Source: Mesorhizobium loti (GTDB lineage: Bacteria; Pseudomonadota; Alphaproteobacteria; Rhizobiales; Rhizobiaceae). Taken from it: DNA of 64,000 bases. The stretch is from positions 591,883 through 655,882 of the forward strand of contig CP050295.1 in assembly GCA_014189435.1 (NCBI GenBank), written 5' to 3'. Made by a program: the position numbers and the translations under genes. Shown one piece after another: positions 1-9,369 of this stretch. Numbering within the stretch: the stretch's first letter is position 1; every line of letters begins with the position of its first letter. The notes under the pieces were generated by a model that ran no database searches, had not been told where the DNA came from, and was given only the letters and a program-made list of their open reading frames with translations.

Positions 1-456
1 AGGGCGAGCCCAGTCTCGCGGGTCAACTGACCAATGGACGCATGCCAATCCAGCGCGCGCCGACGTAGTGAGCACGTCCTCGGTCCAGACCCCATACGGC
101 GCGCGCATGCGCCGCACCGTGGCCTCGGGACACGCCATCCTGATGGCGTTGCTTGCCTCGACTATTTCACGTTCGACTTCGCCGGGTTCGCATCTGGACA
201 GGTCCGGATGAGTCATCGTGTGATTGGCTACCTCGTGCCCTTCTGCAATCATTCGTCGGATGAGTTCCGGCTGGTCTGCTGCGTGGGCACCGATGACGAA
301 GAACGTCGCCGGCACCCGATGTTGCGCCAACAAATCGAGGATCTGCGGTGTGCAAACTGGATTGGGCCCGTCGTCAAACGTCAAATAGACGCTGCGATCT
401 TGAGTGCCGTCAGCGCAGTCACTGGGCACTTCGCACATGTAGTCCACATTTTTCAT
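1..456 (-). CDS. nodB: NodB chitooligosaccharide deacetylase, 5' part (runs off left edge)
   Basis: NodB removes the N-acetyl group from the non-reducing end of the chitin oligomer that becomes the Nod factor backbone. The first 152 codons are in the window and read without a stop. They show the polysaccharide-deacetylase metal site TFDDGPNP near residue 27, the AtFFVIG strand and the HTMTHPDL histidine motif near residue 77. The start (MKNVDYMCEV) is typical of NodB. The ATG overlaps the TGA of the upstream nodA remnant (ATGA), the usual nodA-nodB coupling. The gene would be transcribed leftward from the nod box near 782-832. The remaining C-terminal part, and any nodC, lie outside the window. 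Confidence 0.93.
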   Translation of the reverse strand, partial: MKNVDYMCEVPSDCADGTQDRSVYLTFDDGPNPVCTPQILDLLAQHRVPATFFVIGAHAADQPELIRRMIAEGHEVANHTMTHPDLSRCEPGEVEREIVEASNAIRMACPEATVRRMRAPYGVWTEDVLTTSARAGLACVHWSVDPRDWARP

Positions 457-600
457 AGGTTTGGAACGCTCCGATCGATCAGGGTGCCGGGCGGCCACTC
501 GCCCATCGAGCATCGAATTGGCGCAACATGGTTCGGCATCGCCTGCCAAACCGTGTCGGATGGAATGGAGAGGTTGTCGCGTCGTGTCGACGCGATGGAC
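453..600 (-). pseudogene. nodA: nodA remnant with internal deletions
   Basis: The end of this stretch encodes the NodA C-terminus ([11 protein letters not shown], then the stop overlapping the nodB start). It is fused to a short internal nodA piece near 523-560 that matches 4668-4700 of the intact nodA in the right-hand copy, and then to nodA leader sequence. Two internal deletions have removed most of the gene, so it cannot make an acyltransferase. What survives is the nod-box leader and the translational junction with nodB, which may be why nodB can still be expressed. Confidence 0.8.
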
Positions 601-781
601 CTTGCACGGGTCACCGAAGAACCAAGCCGCAATCGACATGCGACTTGATTGATGTTGGGCGTATGCCGGAAGGCGTACACCAGAAAATGCTCCTCGGAGC
701 CGAAAGTGCTCCTCGGAGCTAAGGCAAACATCGACAACGTTCCTTTAGGACTTCCTTGAATTCTCCCTATGCGACGTTCTG

Positions 782-832
782 CAAAATCGGTAAAATCGTT
801 TGTTTCGATCAGATGCATCCACGCTTTGGATA
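782..832 (-). promoter_or_regulatory. nod box upstream of nodA remnant/nodB
   Basis: On the minus strand the site reads ATCCA, GTGGATG, then ATCGAAACAAACGATTTTACC, closely following the rhizobial nod box that binds NodD. It lies between the divergent nodD remnant (start at 842) and the nodA remnant. It almost matches the box at 5312-5362. Confidence 0.9.
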
Positions 833-841
833 GCTGATGAC

Positions 842-1440
842 ATGCGTTTTCAAACGGCTCGATGTAAATCTCCTCGTGGTGGACGACGCGCGCTCGGCGG
901 GCGCGGCCTCACTGCCGCGGCAAGCCGAAGCATCGGATGACACGAGCCCTTTCGAACAATCATCGTGACTAGCCCGCCAGCTTGCGGCGCGCTATGGCGT
1001 CGCATTGTGTGGTCCAGCGCTATCGAGCTACGGGTAGCGCTCGGCCTGGGGTGGCCATCGCCGCAGCGTTCTGGAGCATCGGCGTTCATCATCATCATCG
1101 AGCGGATCGAGCAGACCTCGAATCTGACGCTGCATCGGCAGAAGCTGGCCGCACGCGGTATCTTAGTGTCCCGTAATGCGGTTTGGCAGTTTCTCAGGCG
1201 CGAGGGGGGAAGATGGGCCAGCTCATCCACACAACCACATCCACCGAATGCGCAAACCACCTCGCAAACGCTCGTGGGCATGCTTCTATCAAAATGCTCT
1301 AAGCCAAGCGGCCATGTCGTCGCGCGGCTGCACGATTCTTTCAACGATGAAATATTGCCATGAACAGCCGCGAACTTATTCTAATACCGCGTGCGGAAGC
1401 ACTCGCCCCCTAAGTTCGTTAGAGTGGAGACCTCTCGCGT
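842..1440 (+). pseudogene. nodD: nodD remnant interrupted by an IS630 relic
   Basis: NodD is the LysR-type activator that reads host flavonoids. Positions 842-921 resemble the NodD N-terminus (MRF start and the LTAAA stretch) with small indels. The sequence then jumps into transposase-like DNA at about 922-1302. NodD-like sequence resumes at about 1303-1440, matching the [12 protein letters not shown] and RAAALAP part of the other copy. No continuous reading frame remains and the effector-binding domain is missing. Confidence 0.75.
922..1302 (+). mobile_element. IS630-family transposase fragment (degenerate)
   Basis: Split between frames, this stretch encodes pieces typical of the N-terminal part of IS630-type transposases: a start like MTRALS, an RWRATGSARPG-like stretch, and further on the IEQTSNLTLHRQKLAARGILVSRNAVWQFLRREG region (about 1098-1205). 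Several frameshifts are present and the catalytic DDE part is absent. It sits inside the nodD remnant. The last ~100 bases before nodD resumes are not identified. Confidence 0.65.
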
Positions 1441-1692
1441 GATGCCTACCCGCACTGTGGCCCATCTCCCGCGTAATCTCGGCCGCCACTACCTGCCGCT
1501 CTTGGCCATCAGGGCGGCCGACGGCCAAGGGTGATCACGCCGCTCTGCTGGGCTATCTGAAATCACGCATATTGCTGCCCCTTCGGTGATGCTGGATGAA
1601 TCCCAGATCTTCGTGGCAGATAGCTGGTTGCGCAGGTCGCGGACCGTGACGCAAGGGCGTTTTGGAACAGGTAAGGTCCGGTCAGCCCGTGC
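1441..1692. other. intergenic, nothing recognised
   Basis: This stretch of about 250 bases lies between the end of the left nodD remnant and the 3' end of nodG. I see no conserved coding segment, RNA or clear terminator here. Confidence 0.4.
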
Positions 1693-2430
1693 TCAGATCA
1701 TCGCCAAGCCGCCATTCACATGGATGGTCTGGCCGGTGACGTAGGCGGCTTCGTTGGAGGCGAGATAGGCGACGGCGGACGCCACTTCAACACTCGAGCC
1801 CATGCGGCGCGTCGGAATCGCCGCCATGATCATCTCCTTCTGCTTGTCGTTGAGCTTGTCGGTCATTGCCGATTCTATGAAGCCCGGGGCGACGCAGTTG
1901 ACGGTGATGTTGCGGGTGGCGATCTCCTGCGCCAGCGATTTGGAAAAGCCGATCATGCCGGCCTTGGAGGCGCAGTAGTTGGTCTGACCGGGATTGCCGG
2001 TGACGCCGACCACCGAGGTGATGTTGATGATGCGGCCGTGGCGGCGGCGCATCATCGGATGGGTGAGTTCACGGGTCAGCCTGAAGACAGCGGTCAGGTT
2101 GACCTCGAGCACGGTGTCCCAGTCGGCGTCCGACATGCGCACGAACAGACCGTCCTTGGTGATGCCGGCATTGTTGACCAGTATGTCGACACCTTCGAGA
2201 TCGGCCTCCGCCTTCTGGCCGAGCGCCTTGACCTCGTCGCGGTTCGACAAATTGGCCGGGAACAGCTTGACCCGGTCGCCAAGCTCGGCGGCCAGCGTCT
2301 CCAGCTTCTCGACGCGGGTGCCGTGCAGGCCGACGACGGCGCCTTGCGCATGCAGCACCCTGGCGATCGCCTCGCCGATGCCCCCGGATGCGCCGGTGAC
2401 GAGCGCCTTGCGGCCAGTCAGTTCCAACAT
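1693..2430 (-). CDS. nodG: NodG, 3-oxoacyl-ACP reductase (FabG-like)
   Basis: A 245-residue short-chain dehydrogenase that would reduce 3-oxoacyl-ACP with NADPH. The sequence shows the N-terminal cofactor motif TGASGGIG (residues 13-20), the NNAG motif, a catalytic Ser in the INITS region, and the YCASK catalytic Tyr/Lys pair. It ends in the FabG-typical IHVNGGLAMI. It lies downstream of nodF and nodE on the same strand, giving the nodFEG order known from Sinorhizobium meliloti. A gap of about 280 bases separates it from nodE. NodG and housekeeping FabG are nearly indistinguishable by sequence, so the nod assignment rests on context. Confidence 0.88.
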   Translation of the reverse strand: MLELTGRKALVTGASGGIGEAIARVLHAQGAVVGLHGTRVEKLETLAAELGDRVKLFPANLSNRDEVKALGQKAEADLEGVDILVNNAGITKDGLFVRMSDADWDTVLEVNLTAVFRLTRELTHPMMRRRHGRIINITSVVGVTGNPGQTNYCASKAGMIGFSKSLAQEIATRNITVNCVAPGFIESAMTDKLNDKQKEMIMAAIPTRRMGSSVEVASAVAYLASNEAAYVTGQTIHVNGGLAMI

Positions 2431-2711
2431 TTATTATGCTCTTTTCAAATGCTGCAGCATCGCCGCGCCAGAAGTCTCGGTTCGTGGCAGCTTCCTCGCC
2501 GCGAACTCGCGCAGCGCAGAGGTCTCGGCCACGATAATTCCAGGCGCCGGATGACCGACGTGATCACCTCAATCTGCTGCTTCACTGGGCTACTGCAAGT
2601 ACTTGCACTACATCCAACCCTTCAGCCCACCTGAGCAAGGAGGCCGCTACGGACCGATCGGGGATTCCGCAAACATCGGGATACGGAAGGTGACCTTGCC
2701 GGCATGTCGTC
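2431..2711 (-). other. nodE-nodG gap with possible 3' end of a lost gene
   Basis: An open minus-strand frame of about 35 codons ends in two adjacent TAA stops immediately before the nodG ATG, with a protein-like C-terminus (…MLQHLKRA). I do not recognise the family. It may be the tail of a gene deleted between nodE and nodG. Confidence 0.3.
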
Positions 2712-3920
2712 CTACACCTGCCTGAATGCCAGAACTGCGTTCATGCCGGCCATGGCGAAGGCGTTGCTCAGTGCCACGCGGACCTTGCGCTCGCGCGCGA
2801 CGTTGGGCGTGACATCGAGATCGCAATCGGGGTCTGGCTCGCGATAATTGGCGGTCGGCGGCACGACACCCTCTTGGATTGCCATCACGCAGGCGATCAT
2901 TTCAAGCGCGCTCGCGGCGCCGAGGCAATGCGCGTGCATGGACTTGGTGGAAGAGATGGACATCGAGTTGGCGTGGCCACCGAAGACTCGCTTGATCGCC
3001 TCCGTCTCCATCCGATCATTGGCCTTGGTGCCCGTGCCGTGCGCATTGATGTAGTCGACATCCTGGACATTCAGCCCGGCATCGGCAAGGCAGGCGCGCA
3101 TCGCCGCCTCCGGTCCCTCGACAGCCGGCGAGACGAGGTTGAAGGCATCAGCGGAAAGGCCGATGCCGGCTATCTCGGCAATAATCGTTGCGCCGCGAGC
3201 AGTGGCATGTTCATAGCTTTCCAGCACTGCCATCCCCGCACCCTCGCCTAGCACCAAGCCCCTCCTGTCGGAGGAGAAGGGCCTGCAGGTATCTGGCGCA
3301 ATCACGCGCATTGCTTCCCACGCTTTCACCACACAAAATACGAATGGCGCGTCGCTGCCTCCGGCAAGCATCACGTCGGCCCGGCCGCACCTGATCTGGT
3401 CTACGGCTGAGGCAATCGCATGGTTGGCAGAGGCGCAGGCGGAGGTGACGCCGAAGACCGGCCCGCGCAGGCCGAGGCTCATGCTGACCTGGCCGGCAGC
3501 GGCACTCGGCATCGCCTTGGGTACGTCCATGACGCCAGCACGGCGCGCGCCGTTCAAAAGGAGAGCGCGGTAGCTTGCCTCGATCGCTTCCCAGCCGCTG
3601 CCGCCGACGCCCACTATCGCACCGAAGCGATAGGCATTTCGTTCATCGCAGGAAAGTCCGGCCTGTCGCATGGCTTCCCGCGCTGCAAGCACGGCAAGCA
3701 GGCTGAAGCGGTCCATGGTGACGAGCTGCCTGCGGTCGATGTCGTGCTCAGGGAGCGTCTTGATCTCGGCACCGATCGTGCCGGTCAACCCATGAAGCTC
3801 TGAAGTGACAATCGGGCCGATTGCTGAGCGACCTTCGCGCATCTCTTTCCAGATGGAGGGGGCATCAGTGCCCAGCCCGCACAGCCCGCCTATTCCGGTG
3901 ATGACGACCCGCCTGTCCAT
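2712..3920 (-). CDS. nodE: NodE beta-ketoacyl-ACP synthase
   Basis: NodE is a KAS II-type condensing enzyme that, with the carrier NodF, makes the host-specific polyunsaturated acyl chain of the Nod factor. The 402-residue length is normal for NodE. The catalytic triad is visible: Cys162 in [10 protein letters not shown], His294 in [11 protein letters not shown] and His331 in [10 protein letters not shown]. The ATG directly follows the nodF stop (TGA then ATG), so translation is probably coupled. The operon is read from the nod box at 5312-5362 through nodA. The presence of nodE points to a host that requires special unsaturated acyl chains. Confidence 0.93.
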   Translation of the reverse strand: MDRRVVITGIGGLCGLGTDAPSIWKEMREGRSAIGPIVTSELHGLTGTIGAEIKTLPEHDIDRRQLVTMDRFSLLAVLAAREAMRQAGLSCDERNAYRFGAIVGVGGSGWEAIEASYRALLLNGARRAGVMDVPKAMPSAAAGQVSMSLGLRGPVFGVTSACASANHAIASAVDQIRCGRADVMLAGGSDAPFVFCVVKAWEAMRVIAPDTCRPFSSDRRGLVLGEGAGMAVLESYEHATARGATIIAEIAGIGLSADAFNLVSPAVEGPEAAMRACLADAGLNVQDVDYINAHGTGTKANDRMETEAIKRVFGGHANSMSISSTKSMHAHCLGAASALEMIACVMAIQEGVVPPTANYREPDPDCDLDVTPNVARERKVRVALSNAFAMAGMNAVLAFRQV

Positions 3921-4202
3921 TCAAGCTGCCTCAGCAAGCAAGCCGCGGATGGCTTTCACGATGTCGCCAACATTCTGGAGATCCGACCACGCCTCCGATG
4001 TGTTCATTTCGATCTTAATGCCATAGGCTTGCTCGAGGTCCCAGAGCACGTCCGCCAGTCCCAGCGAATCGATGCCGAGCGCGGTCACTTCCGTCTCGGT
4101 CGTTATTTCGCCGACTATGGGTCGAAACGCTCCCGCAAAGTTCTCAGATTCGACGCGTTTCTTGATTATGGTAATGATTTCCGTTGCGAGTTGATCAGCC
4201 AT
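3921..4202 (-). CDS. nodF: NodF acyl carrier protein
   Basis: A 93-residue acyl carrier protein with the phosphopantetheine attachment motif [15 protein letters not shown] (Ser46). It carries the growing chain for NodE. The ATG at 4202 has a good ribosome site (AAAGGAAC) about ten bases upstream. It lies between the nodB remnant and nodE, and is the first intact gene after nodA in this transcript. The acidic helix after the Ser motif is typical of ACPs, and the sequence is NodF-like rather than housekeeping AcpP. Confidence 0.92.
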   Translation of the reverse strand: MADQLATEIITIIKKRVESENFAGAFRPIVGEITTETEVTALGIDSLGLADVLWDLEQAYGIKIEMNTSEAWSDLQNVGDIVKAIRGLLAEAA

Positions 4203-4304
4203 TCTGTCTGTTCCTTTCGATTTCAGCTGGTTTGACGTGGACGCGGCTCAACTCCTGCGGGCCGCGTTGCGAAAATAGCCACCGACAAAGCTCATGCTCA
4301 TAAG

Positions 4305-4474
4305 GGCGGGCTGAGTTCCGGCCGATCGGCGGCGTAGGCTCTGATGACGAAGAAGGTCGCCGGCACCCGATGTGGCGCCAGCACACGACGGATCTGCGGT
4401 ATGCAATGTGGGTTAGGCCAGTCCTCAAAGGTCGGCGTCAGCGCATCACCCGGCACTCACATGTGTAGTCCTGC
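4305..4474 (-). pseudogene. nodB: nodB 5' remnant downstream of nodA
   Basis: This DNA aligns by eye with the start of the intact nodB at about 260-456. Shared blocks include the region around GATGACGAAGAA, the CACCCGATG block and the GATCTGCGGT block, with many substitutions and small indels. There is no open frame. It lies immediately after the nodA stop, where nodB would normally begin, so nodB was lost in this copy while nodA was kept. Confidence 0.75.
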
Positions 4475-5065
4475 TTACAATTCTGGACCGTTTCGGTCGA
4501 TCAGGGTGCCGGGCGGCCACTCGTCCATCGAGCGTCCAATTGGCGCAACGAAGACGATCACGTCCTCGACGCGGGTAGGCGGCATGTAGGGATGTATATT
4601 TGCGAGGGTGGACCGTACCTCAACCCCCGACACAATGCTCGCCAGACCGCCGCGGCAGAACCTCTCAACGTGGTTCCGCATTGCCTGCCGAACCGTGCCG
4701 AACACAAATGGAACCCCCATCCGCTGCAGCAATGGGTACACAACGCTCAGTGAAAAGCTGATTCCGAGTCCCTCAAGATCCGGACGGACCCCGTATAAGC
4801 CAATTTCGGCCACCAGTAGATCGACCTCGCCAACTTTGATGAAGCGGCGCAGTATGCCAATATGAGCCGCTATGCCGTGCGCGTCGTAACCGATTGCGCG
4901 GAATTCCGGCCTTGCACCGGCCCAGCTACGGCCGCCTTCGAATGGCTTTGCGAGGAAGGCCCCATGCCGTCCATAAGTCTTTAGAAAGAAATCGGAGAGT
5001 TCGACATGGTCGGCCAGTTGCAACTCATTTTCCCAGCACAACTTCCACCGTACGTCAGAGCCCAT
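4475..5065 (-). CDS. nodA: NodA N-acyltransferase
   Basis: NodA transfers a fatty acyl chain from ACP to the free amino group created by NodB, an early cytoplasmic step of Nod factor synthesis. The 196-residue length is normal. Characteristic segments are the N-terminal [15 protein letters not shown], then [26 protein letters not shown] and the C-terminal [19 protein letters not shown]. The gene is intact, starts 246 bases from the nod box at 5312-5362, and is followed by a nodB remnant and then nodFEG. It is probably the only working nodA in the window. Because nodB survives only in the other copy, the two transcripts complement each other. Confidence 0.95.
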   Translation of the reverse strand: MGSDVRWKLCWENELQLADHVELSDFFLKTYGRHGAFLAKPFEGGRSWAGARPEFRAIGYDAHGIAAHIGILRRFIKVGEVDLLVAEIGLYGVRPDLEGLGISFSLSVVYPLLQRMGVPFVFGTVRQAMRNHVERFCRGGLASIVSGVEVRSTLANIHPYMPPTRVEDVIVFVAPIGRSMDEWPPGTLIDRNGPEL

Positions 5066-5311
5066 GGAAATACCTCATCTTGATTGCTGTTTTTGAGATA
5101 AGCGCCTACGCATGGAGAGCTTGTCGCGTCGAGCTGACGCGATGGACCTTGCGCGGATCACCGAAGAACCAAGCCGCAACCGACATGCGAGTTGATTGAT
5201 GTTTCGGCGTATGCCGGAAGGCGTACACCAGAAGATGCTCCTCGGAGCTAACGCAAACATCGACGATTTTCCTTTAGGGCTTCTTTGAATTCTCCCTATG
5301 CGACGTTCTCC

Positions 5312-5362
5312 AGAATCGGTAAAATCGTTTGTTTCGATTGACGGCATCCACGCTATGGATAG
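5312..5362 (-). promoter_or_regulatory. nod box upstream of nodA-nodFEG
   Basis: The minus-strand sequence reads CTATCCATAGCGTGGATG, then AATCGAAACAAACGATTTTACC, a strong nod box. It sits in the divergent nodA/nodD intergenic region, 8 bases from the nodD start codon at 5371, the normal arrangement. Confidence 0.92.
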
Positions 5363-5370
5363 CTAAAGAC

Positions 5371-5745
5371 ATGCGTTTCAAAGGGATTGACCTAAATCTC
5401 CTCGTTGTGCTCGACGCGCTGCTGGTGGAGCGCAGCCTCTCGGCGGCGGCCCGCCCCATCAACCTCAGTCAGCCGGCCATGAGTGCGGCCGTCGCCCCCG
5501 CTGCGCGATTTTTTCGGCGATGAACTGTTTACGACGAGCGGCCGCGAACGTTTTGTGACCCCGCGTGCGGCAGCACTTGCCCCCGCGGTTCGCGACGATC
5601 TCTGCACATCCAGTGCTCGATTATGGCTGTCCACCACAAGCAGCTGTCCGGCAGCTTACGTTCGAGAGATACATGTCGATGAGGCACGTCTCGGTCAGGT
5701 TCGGGCGTATTCTGAAGCCCTCCATCGAGGAATGGTTCTTGCTTG
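5371..5745 (+). pseudogene. nodD: nodD remnant with frameshift and large internal deletion
   Basis: The first 45 codons are good NodD ([22 protein letters not shown], then [12 protein letters not shown]), forming the LysR helix-turn-helix. A frameshift near 5495-5505 follows, and sequence continues as [17 protein letters not shown]…APAVRD. It then jumps at about 5610-5630 to a C-terminal piece ([32 protein letters not shown]). Most of the inducer-binding domain is missing. The remnant ends where an IS5-type fragment begins near 5745. Confidence 0.85.
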
Positions 5746-6010
5746 AACCCCCGTCGCGACCCATCGTCGGCATCGGCGGAAGACACTGTTCCATTTGCCA
5801 TATTCATCAGGCAGATGACGCCATTGCGCCCCGGTTCGGGCCATACATATCATGCCTTCGAAATAGCGCCGATTATCCTTGCGCCGGACGGCACCCTCGA
5901 CCCCGCTGTGCTGGCAGCAGCGGCCCGATCAGTGCCCATTCCTCGTCCGATACCCCAATCCGCGCGCCCAACGCTGCCTCCAAAAGACAGCCTTGAATCA
6001 GCGACCGAGT
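5746..6010 (-). mobile_element. IS5-family transposase N-terminal fragment
   Basis: On the minus strand, in more than one frame, I read [17 protein letters not shown], then RRYFEGM, then [22 protein letters not shown]. This is the N-terminal region of IS5-type transposases. The catalytic part is missing. The fragment abuts the truncated nodD and probably marks the insertion that removed its 3' end. Confidence 0.65.
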
Positions 6011-6143
6011 CTAGCGTCAAGCTTTGTCCACGAAGCCTAAGCTAATAGACGACAGTGTCTCCAAACTTGCCCCAACACATGTGTGAGTTTTGCTACGCGC
6101 GCGAGTGCGCCTCGCACTCGTGCTTTGCCAGCCGCCCGCGGGC

Positions 6144-8015
6144 TTATTTCGTCACAGCAAGGGCATTGTCTGTGGCTAAAACCGGCCAGTATTTCGAAAT
6201 TGCCAGAATGGCGCCGACGGAAGAAAAATGACCGTAGTCGAAATAGAGAAACTCGCCTGCGTCGGCGTAGGGGCAGCGTCCTGCGCTACAGAGGAATTTC
6301 AGCGGATCGATAAAGGTGGCGCCTTTGGTAAATGAGCGCACACGATTGTTGATGTCGGGATCCATGGCCATTGGCCAGTATGTATCATCCGAATTTCTGC
6401 GCTTTGCGAAGAATGCGATTTTCCGAACGTCGGTTATGAATTGCGGAGACTGGCCGATGACGAACACGCGCACACCCCGGCCACGAAGCGTATCGATCGT
6501 TTGCTGGAGACCGTCGAAACTTCTCGCCTCGTAGTCGGTCCACCGCCCGCTGAGGACAACCGTCTTGATGCCTGCGTCCCGGATGATCTCCAAGGCCTTC
6601 TGATTGAACCGTATGCAATCCGGGCGTGCATACGAGAAGTAAGAGAGAATCGGTGGACAGCCTGCGTAAGTATATTCCACGACGTTGGCTTGAATTTTCT
6701 TTTTGTTGGCCTCCAGCCCTGAAACATAGTGGGCGGCGAAGGAGTCGCCCCACAACAAAACGGTCGTAGCGAAGCCGCGAGTGCGTGTGCAGTCCTCGAT
6801 GTTCCAGCTTTCGATCCGGCTCGAGCCCTCGTTGAAACAGGTCCCCTCGAGCCAGTCCCCGGCAGGAATCCGCTGCTGGGCATACTCCGGGAACCGTTGC
6901 GGAAAGCCGTTGCCGATCGCCCCGGCCGCCCCGCCAACGCAAACAAGAGCGATCGCACCCGCTGAAAAGGCGAAGATCGGCAACGGGGCGGTGAAGGACC
7001 TTTTCTGCCGAAACGGCTGCTCGATATACTTCCAGGAGAATGCAGCCAATGCGAAGCTTGCAACCGTCATCGCAATGATTATCGACGGGTCGAGATTTTG
7101 TAACGAAAGATAGTGCGCGAACGCATTGATCGGCCAGTGAACAAGATACAGCGAATAGGAGATGAGGCCGATCAAGACCAGTGGCCGGACTTCGAGTATG
7201 CGGCTAGCAATCGTCGATGGGCTATTTTGGCCGACATAGATAAGGAGGGCCGTTCCGAGGCACGGATACAGCGCGTTGTAGCCCGGGAACGGATCGCTCT
7301 CCGAAATCGCGAAGAACCCGATGGCGAGAAGGCCAAATCCGGCCAGCCCTACCATTTCCATAAGAAATCGATTGTTCAACGGCGGGGGCCGTTTCAGCAT
7401 GAGCACGGCGCCCAGCATGAGTTCCCAGACTCGTGTCGGCAGCAGGTAGAATCCAGCGCTTGGCGCCAGCCATGTCGCCATGACCGCGAGCACGAAGCTG
7501 CCGAGAATGATCGGTAGGAGTGCTGTCAGCCAGCGCTTCGCAAAATAGCGATAGATCAGGAACATCAGGATTGGGGCAAAGATATAGTACTGCTCCTCGA
7601 CCGAAAGCGACCACGTGTGCAACAGCGGTCGGAGCTCGGCATCGATGGAGAAGTAATTTGACGTTTTCCAAAAATAGATGTTTGACCAGAAAGTCGATGC
7701 CGCTATGACGCTGAGACTGAATTCGTGCAGATCTGACGGCAGAAGAATGAACAATGCCGCGATGCAGGTGAGGAGCGTGACAAAGATCAGGGCCGGCAGA
7801 ATGCGTCGGGCACGGCGCCAGTAGAAGCTGACGATCGAAAACTCGCCGCGTTCAAGGTCTTCCAGAAGGCTTCCGGTGATCAGGTAGCCAGATATGACGA
7901 AGAAGATGTCCACACCGGTAAAACCGCCGGGAATTGCCGAGATTCCGAAATGGAACAGTACGACCGGCAACACCGCAAGGGCCCGAAGGCCATCGATATC
8001 ACGCCTGTATGTCAT
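6144..8015 (-). CDS. Membrane O-acyltransferase with C-terminal SGNH domain (OafA-like)
   Basis: About 623 residues. The N-terminal half is an acyltransferase-3 membrane domain beginning YRRDIDGLRALAVLPVVLFH, with FFVISGYLITGSLL, FYWRRARRILPAL and the HTWSLSVEEQYY motif, and about ten hydrophobic helices. The C-terminal ~230 residues form an SGNH-type domain with the GDSFAAHY Ser block and a late DYGHFSSVGA block. Such proteins O-acetylate surface polysaccharides. I chose the ATG at 8015, not an upstream in-frame start, because the family begins at this motif and AGAGGA lies 8 bases upstream. A nod box about 355 bases upstream implies flavonoid induction and a role in Nod factor or symbiotic polysaccharide decoration. 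It is longer than NodX or NolL and unlike them in having SGNH. Confidence 0.85.
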   Translation of the reverse strand: MTYRRDIDGLRALAVLPVVLFHFGISAIPGGFTGVDIFFVISGYLITGSLLEDLERGEFSIVSFYWRRARRILPALIFVTLLTCIAALFILLPSDLHEFSLSVIAASTFWSNIYFWKTSNYFSIDAELRPLLHTWSLSVEEQYYIFAPILMFLIYRYFAKRWLTALLPIILGSFVLAVMATWLAPSAGFYLLPTRVWELMLGAVLMLKRPPPLNNRFLMEMVGLAGFGLLAIGFFAISESDPFPGYNALYPCLGTALLIYVGQNSPSTIASRILEVRPLVLIGLISYSLYLVHWPINAFAHYLSLQNLDPSIIIAMTVASFALAAFSWKYIEQPFRQKRSFTAPLPIFAFSAGAIALVCVGGAAGAIGNGFPQRFPEYAQQRIPAGDWLEGTCFNEGSSRIESWNIEDCTRTRGFATTVLLWGDSFAAHYVSGLEANKKKIQANVVEYTYAGCPPILSYFSYARPDCIRFNQKALEIIRDAGIKTVVLSGRWTDYEARSFDGLQQTIDTLRGRGVRVFVIGQSPQFITDVRKIAFFAKRRNSDDTYWPMAMDPDINNRVRSFTKGATFIDPLKFLCSAGRCPYADAGEFLYFDYGHFSSVGAILAISKYWPVLATDNALAVTK

Positions 8016-8367
8016 TAAATTAGTCCTCTGTTCACAGGCCACGGCGAATGTCGGCAGCACACAGTTTGGGCTGGCGTCGGTACCCGCAGCCCTTGGCGGC
8101 CACTCCCCTTCTGCTCGCCCGCAAAGCTCTCCGGACGTGTTCGACCATGTCATCGACGCCAGCCTCCTTCGCTGGGACAATGACATTTTCGGGGAAGGCA
8201 TTCGGGTTAAGGCGTTCTCTGCTATTGACCCGCCGAACCAAGAAACATCCTGTGCCAGGTGTCCTGACGTGATTTCCAAGCATGAGGATCCATTGCGATG
8301 CTGCGTAGTCGGTTCCAAAAATCGGCACCAAAACTCAGTCGACGGCGGACTAACGTCTCCTCGCGCT
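8016..8367 (-). other. long leader between nod box and acyltransferase
   Basis: This ~350-base leader stays open in frame with the acyltransferase from 8318, but the extra residues do not look like part of the family. A second frame shows a plausible protein-like run (NVIVPAKEAGVDDMVEHVRRALRA), possibly a decayed gene fragment that I cannot name. Confidence 0.3.
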
Positions 8368-8415
8368 ATTGAGCAAATCGATTTTGTTTATGCGGCCCCA
8401 TCCAATTGATGGATG
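8368..8415 (-). promoter_or_regulatory. nod box upstream of the acyltransferase
   Basis: The minus strand reads ATCCATCAATTGGATG, seven bases, then CATAAACAAAATCGATTTG, matching the two conserved halves and spacing of a nod box. It is weaker at the TTTTACC end than the nodA boxes. Confidence 0.75.
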
Positions 8416-8489
8416 CATGCCCCCCGGGCGCCTTCACTGCCGGAATTAAGGAGACTGGGGCTCGGTTCAGATAGAGGCGAACGAGACGA

Positions 8490-9198
8490 TCAGGTTGTGG
8501 CGTGACCGGAAGCGGCCATCCTTGCTACAGCCTGATTGATGGTTCGCACGCCAAGCTTTGCCTTGGCGTTTTCCAGATGGAAGGTCACGGTGAGTTTCGA
8601 GAGGCCGAGGATCTGGCTGATATCCCACGCCGCGCCGCCCATTTCAGAGCTTCGAACTCCCGCGTCTTTGCGCCATCCACCACGCAATTGCCGGCGAGCC
8701 TGCGCCGGACATGAATGTGGAAGTTGATCGCTACCAACTGCAAGGCTTTTTCGTAGCATTCCAGCGACCGCAAGACAGGCGGACGCGCCTCATCTGAAGC
8801 GAAGGTCAGCCAGCAAAGCGGCCGCGATGATCATGCATGGACATGGTCAAGCCGCACCGAATGCCAAACTGAGCTGCGTTTTCCAAAACTTCTTGCTGCG
8901 AGGCTGGCAAATACCGATGATCTCGATCCAGCCCCCAGTGGAAAGTATCCCAGCCTCGCAGCCCGCGCAGGATCACCGGATCGACGCTGTGGTAGCGCGG
9001 TTGCAGATAATTGGAGGTCCAGGAAGAAGGATAATTCGAGATCACTAACGGCGTGTCGCTGGAGGCTGGCGGGTAAGTGAAGTAAGCGAAGAGCGGAAAT
9101 TCCAAGCCGGCGGCGGCCGAGGCCATTGCCTCGTGGAGATCCGCAGCATCGACGCTTGCTGAAAGTTGCTCGATGAATTTTTCAAATAGCCGATGCAT
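8490..9198 (-). pseudogene. LuxR/TraR-type quorum-sensing regulator, frameshifted
   Basis: The first 130 codons (from 9198) encode an autoinducer-binding domain with the conserved W/Y/D/P/W residues in WTSNYLQPRYHSVDPVI and GWDTFHWG. The frame closes at 8806. Sequence then continues in two other frames through about 8600 and ends with a LuxR helix-turn-helix, AWDISQILGLSKLTVTFHLENAKAKLGV. At least two frameshifts separate the parts. LuxR-type TraR regulators control transfer of Mesorhizobium symbiosis elements, so this may be a dead copy of such a regulator. Confidence 0.8.
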
Positions 9199-9369
9199 CT
9201 GGTTTTGCGTAAACTCCGCGGATGTTCCTCGATGCCAGGCGCGGGGCTCGGGCTAAACGATCGCGAATCGAAGCGACGCGCAGGATCTAGTCCCCATCAT
9301 CGCTCCCATTACTTTCCTGCTTCTGCTTGAAGACAACGCCGCGAACCTGACCAATTGCCAGGCGGTGAC

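Noticed and set aside
1720..2634. Long plus-strand frame opposite nodG
   Set aside because: It is a shadow of nodG in a GC-rich gene; nodG has all catalytic motifs and this frame has none.
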